This document shows positions 5,467 to 7,722 of a DNA stretch of 7,722 nt, piece after piece (within the stretch, counting starts at the first letter, position 1; the number at the start of each line of letters is the position of its first letter). Below the pieces are notes generated by a model. That model was not told the origin of the DNA. It ran no database searches and saw nothing but the letters and a program-made list of their open reading frames with translations. The DNA comes from JAMHZE01 sp964424715 (lineage in GTDB: Bacteria > Pseudomonadota > Alphaproteobacteria > Rickettsiales > UBA8987). Both the position numbers and the translations under genes were made by a program. The stretch is taken from NCBI GenBank assembly GCA_964424715.1, contig CAYRJW010000070.1, positions 1 through 7,722 on the forward strand. The letters run 5' to 3'.

Positions 5467-7722
5467 TTAACGGTCTTTTTGCGCTGATTTATTATCCAAC
5501 TCAACAATCTTTGCATAATCTTTCCTTATAACACCGGAAACCACCCTTTCGCGATTTTCCATTATCTGGGCAACCAGATAACAAAGCTTTTTGAACAACG
5601 GGTAAGAGCTATCGCTTACACTTATCTGTACAACACCATTCTCATCAGGCGTTTTCTTCGGGAGGGTCAACTCGTTCTTTTTCAGCTTAAGGTGAATATC
5701 TGCCAGTTCCCCAAAGGCCATATTTGTTTGTATGTTCGCCATCTCAAGTTCTTTTCTATGGTGGTATGGCAGGGAATTCAATATCTCAACCTTAGTATCG
5801 CTTGCCTCAAAATCCTCAGCTTTCTTAACATCCAGTTCGGTCAGAGATAATCTGCCCTGATCAACCGCATTCAGCAACATGGACATATATTTTCGCGATT
5901 TAACAGTGTGAATATCCATTTGCGCAAGTACCCTTATGGCAACCACCTCATCCAATATTTTATTATTATAATCGTTCTCATTCTTGATATGCTTATATAT
6001 GCCGGACTGGTGCAGATGCTTTAGTATCTGGTCATCCTTCATGCCTACAGCTATGTCAGATATTTTATATCCATTACCAGCAATACTAACCATAGAACCA
6101 TCGTCAACCCTGAACCGCTCAAAGCCCATTATCTTCCATGATTTAGTAAGATCGGACTGGGCCAGCGTATAAGCAGATTTATTTATGGCCTCCTGCAATG
6201 CCGGATTTCTTTTTCCATCCTCATATTCTTTATAGTCCTGCAAGATATTGTTAAATCTATCCAGACTGAACTTACCACCACCATTCTCAAAGATATGATG
6301 GATCATCATTCCCCCATGCGGGTTTATAGGCGATGTGGCACAGGCAAATTGTATCGCGCGCACTTTATCAACATCCGCCTCAGATGGATATACCGAAAGA
6401 TCCTTCTGTGAATCGCCAGATCTTACTGCCGGGCGCGCCGAGAAGGAGATTAGCTTTGCAAATTCCTGAAAACTGCCATTCGTATAATATTTACCAAATG
6501 CAGCGCTTTCATAAAGTTCAGCATATTTTTTGCCGACCTTATCAAAGAATAACTTCTTATAAAACTCCCATTTTTCTGGATTGTTGGAAATATAACGGTC
6601 TGATACCCAGTCGCTATTAGTGTAATTATAGCGTGGATCGTTCTGTATATTCTGCTCAGCCTCGGAGATGCGACCTTTTTTCTTTTCCCTTTTTAGACCA
6701 AGATGTTCCATGGATTGGCTTACCTTAAAGGATATATCATCAAGACAAACCGCCTCCTGCGATATCCTTTTATCGCGCCCCTGCAATGTTTTCATTGCCG
6801 CTTCTTTAGGATTCGCCCGCAATACGTTAGAACCCATTCCGGCATAAGGCCTAAAGTACAATCCTTTTTCCGCCAACACCTTACGCAGATAGTATTTTTT
6901 ATCCGCCTCAAGAAATATCGCAGCACCTAATGATGTAACCTTCTGGATATCACTACCGCCGAACATATGTGTGCTATACGCAATAATATTATTATATAAA
7001 GCTTCTGCAGGAATATTTTTATCACCCATCATTTTTAGAATATCTTTCTGGGTAAACTCCGTTTCATTTCCAAGTTTATCATATTTTTTTGGTACAGAGG
7101 TATTAGCGCCCCTCATTTGCTTTAGCACATATTCACTGCGCAATATATCATCCCTCCAGTCTTCCGGGATTGACACTAAAGTAGGGACAGATTCCGGCAG
7201 GGCTATTATCTGGTTAGTAACACGCTTCGCAGTTCCAAGAAGGGCGCGTGTTAAAAAATGCTGAGCAAATATTGTATTGGCGCCATCATTGTTAGCAGAA
7301 ATATAAAGCGGCATCCTCTTAGGATTATTCACCATTATTTCTACTGATTTGACCTTATCATATATTTTTATATCTTTGGTAAGTGCCTCCAGAGCAGAAT
7401 CAGAAGTCTTTGCGCTCTTTTCCTTTAGCGTTTGCTTATCATCATTTTCGGTATTTAAAAGTTCCGGCAGGTTTTTTACTATTAATTTCTTGGCCAGTTC
7501 TTTTGGAGATATTACAGTGTTAAAATAAAGCTCATCCCGGGTCGAAATGAATTTCTTTATCTCATCCCGAAGCTCCTTATTAGTATCTATCTCCTCTAAA
7601 GCCTCGGCAAAAGAGGCGTTTATTTTTTTCCTGTATTTATGCAACTGCTCCTGAAGCCTTTCTATTGTTACCCTTGTATCCTGGAGAGAGCTATTGATCT
7701 CAGATATTTTATGACCATCTTT
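5467..7722 (-). CDS. Large charged protein of unknown function, 5' end beyond the window
   Basis: I do not recognise this protein. The minus-strand frame is open from the right edge to the TAA at 5467-5469, giving 751 codons with no ATG before residue 104 of the reading that begins at the TTG at 7642-7644. That TTG could be called a start (725 residues), but the frame continues 26 codons upstream to the edge without a stop, and a heptad pattern of Ile/Leu runs straight through it. The real start is therefore probably outside. Numbered from the TTG, the protein is rich in Lys, Asp, Glu and Asn with only three Cys, and shows no signal peptide, membrane segment or familiar nucleotide-binding motif. 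Distinctive stretches are HGGMMIHHIFENGGGKF (443-459), GFERFRVDDGSMVSIAGNGY (507-526), LPYHHRKELE (625-634) and a charged KREKKKGRISEAEQ patch (318-331). It is convergent with map and seems more AT-rich at its 5' end. Secreted effector, phage-derived or cytoskeletal roles are all conceivable, but none is supported. Confidence 0.85.
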   Translation of the reverse strand, partial: KDGHKISEINSSLQDTRVTIERLQEQLHKYRKKINASFAEALEEIDTNKELRDEIKKFISTRDELYFNTVISPKELAKKLIVKNLPELLNTENDDKQTLKEKSAKTSDSALEALTKDIKIYDKVKSVEIMVNNPKRMPLYISANNDGANTIFAQHFLTRALLGTAKRVTNQIIALPESVPTLVSIPEDWRDDILRSEYVLKQMRGANTSVPKKYDKLGNETEFTQKDILKMMGDKNIPAEALYNNIIAYSTHMFGGSDIQKVTSLGAAIFLEADKKYYLRKVLAEKGLYFRPYAGMGSNVLRANPKEAAMKTLQGRDKRISQEAVCLDDISFKVSQSMEHLGLKREKKKGRISEAEQNIQNDPRYNYTNSDWVSDRYISNNPEKWEFYKKLFFDKVGKKYAELYESAAFGKYYTNGSFQEFAKLISFSARPAVRSGDSQKDLSVYPSEADVDKVRAIQFACATSPINPHGGMMIHHIFENGGGKFSLDRFNNILQDYKEYEDGKRNPALQEAINKSAYTLAQSDLTKSWKIMGFERFRVDDGSMVSIAGNGYKISDIAVGMKDDQILKHLHQSGIYKHIKNENDYNNKILDEVVAIRVLAQMDIHTVKSRKYMSMLLNAVDQGRLSLTELDVKKAEDFEASDTKVEILNSLPYHHRKELEMANIQTNMAFGELADIHLKLKKNELTLPKKTPDENGVVQISVSDSSYPLFKKLCYLVAQIMENRERVVSGVIRKDYAKIVELDNKSAQKDR

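Noticed and set aside
5425..5480. Possible intrinsic terminator at the map/orphan junction (GGGGCTGCACCACCC and a later TTTTT)
   Set aside because: The possible stem is only 3-4 bp and the T-run is over 30 nt away, inside the orphan coding sequence.

Overview
The window looks like a housekeeping stretch of an alphaproteobacterial chromosome, probably from a metagenome or draft assembly, since a 10-base run of N lies inside one gene. The lineage call is inference. It rests on the ubiquinone genes (a UbiH-type hydroxylase and UbiA), on rsmE and ubiA lying side by side, which I associate with Alphaproteobacteria, and on similarity of the protein motifs. Coding is dense. Base composition is intermediate, ATA is used freely for Ile, and most gene junctions overlap or are only a few bases apart.

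Layout. Reading leftwards on the minus strand from about 3.8 kb are: rsmE (16S rRNA m3U1498 methyltransferase), a small MscS-type mechanosensitive channel interrupted by the N gap, a UbiH/UbiF/COQ6-family FAD hydroxylase, an RsuA/RluB-family rRNA pseudouridine synthase, and the first 25 codons of an ABC-F-like ATPase that runs off the left edge. These five form a probable operon (junctions of 42 nt, a 14-nt overlap, 5 nt and 69 nt). Reading rightwards on the plus strand are ubiA (4-hydroxybenzoate polyprenyltransferase) and map (type I methionine aminopeptidase), 5 nt apart. rsmE and ubiA are divergent and their 5' ends overlap by 12 nt, so the promoter of each must lie inside the coding sequence of the other. 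The right third (5467 to the window end) is one long minus-strand gene, convergent with map with 8 nt between the stops. It encodes a charged, apparently soluble protein of at least 751 residues that I do not recognise.

How the genes fit together. RsmE, the pseudouridine synthase, the ABC-F protein and methionine aminopeptidase all act on the ribosome or the nascent chain. UbiA and the flavin hydroxylase act at an early and a later step of ubiquinone synthesis. The two themes are interleaved across the divergent pair, which suggests growth-linked co-expression rather than a dedicated pathway. I see no CRISPR array, tRNA, rRNA, insertion sequence, prophage gene or clear intrinsic terminator. 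No new multi-gene system is evident. The strongest candidate for something undescribed is the large orphan protein on the right, whose N-terminus, with a coiled-coil-like heptad pattern, extends beyond the window.
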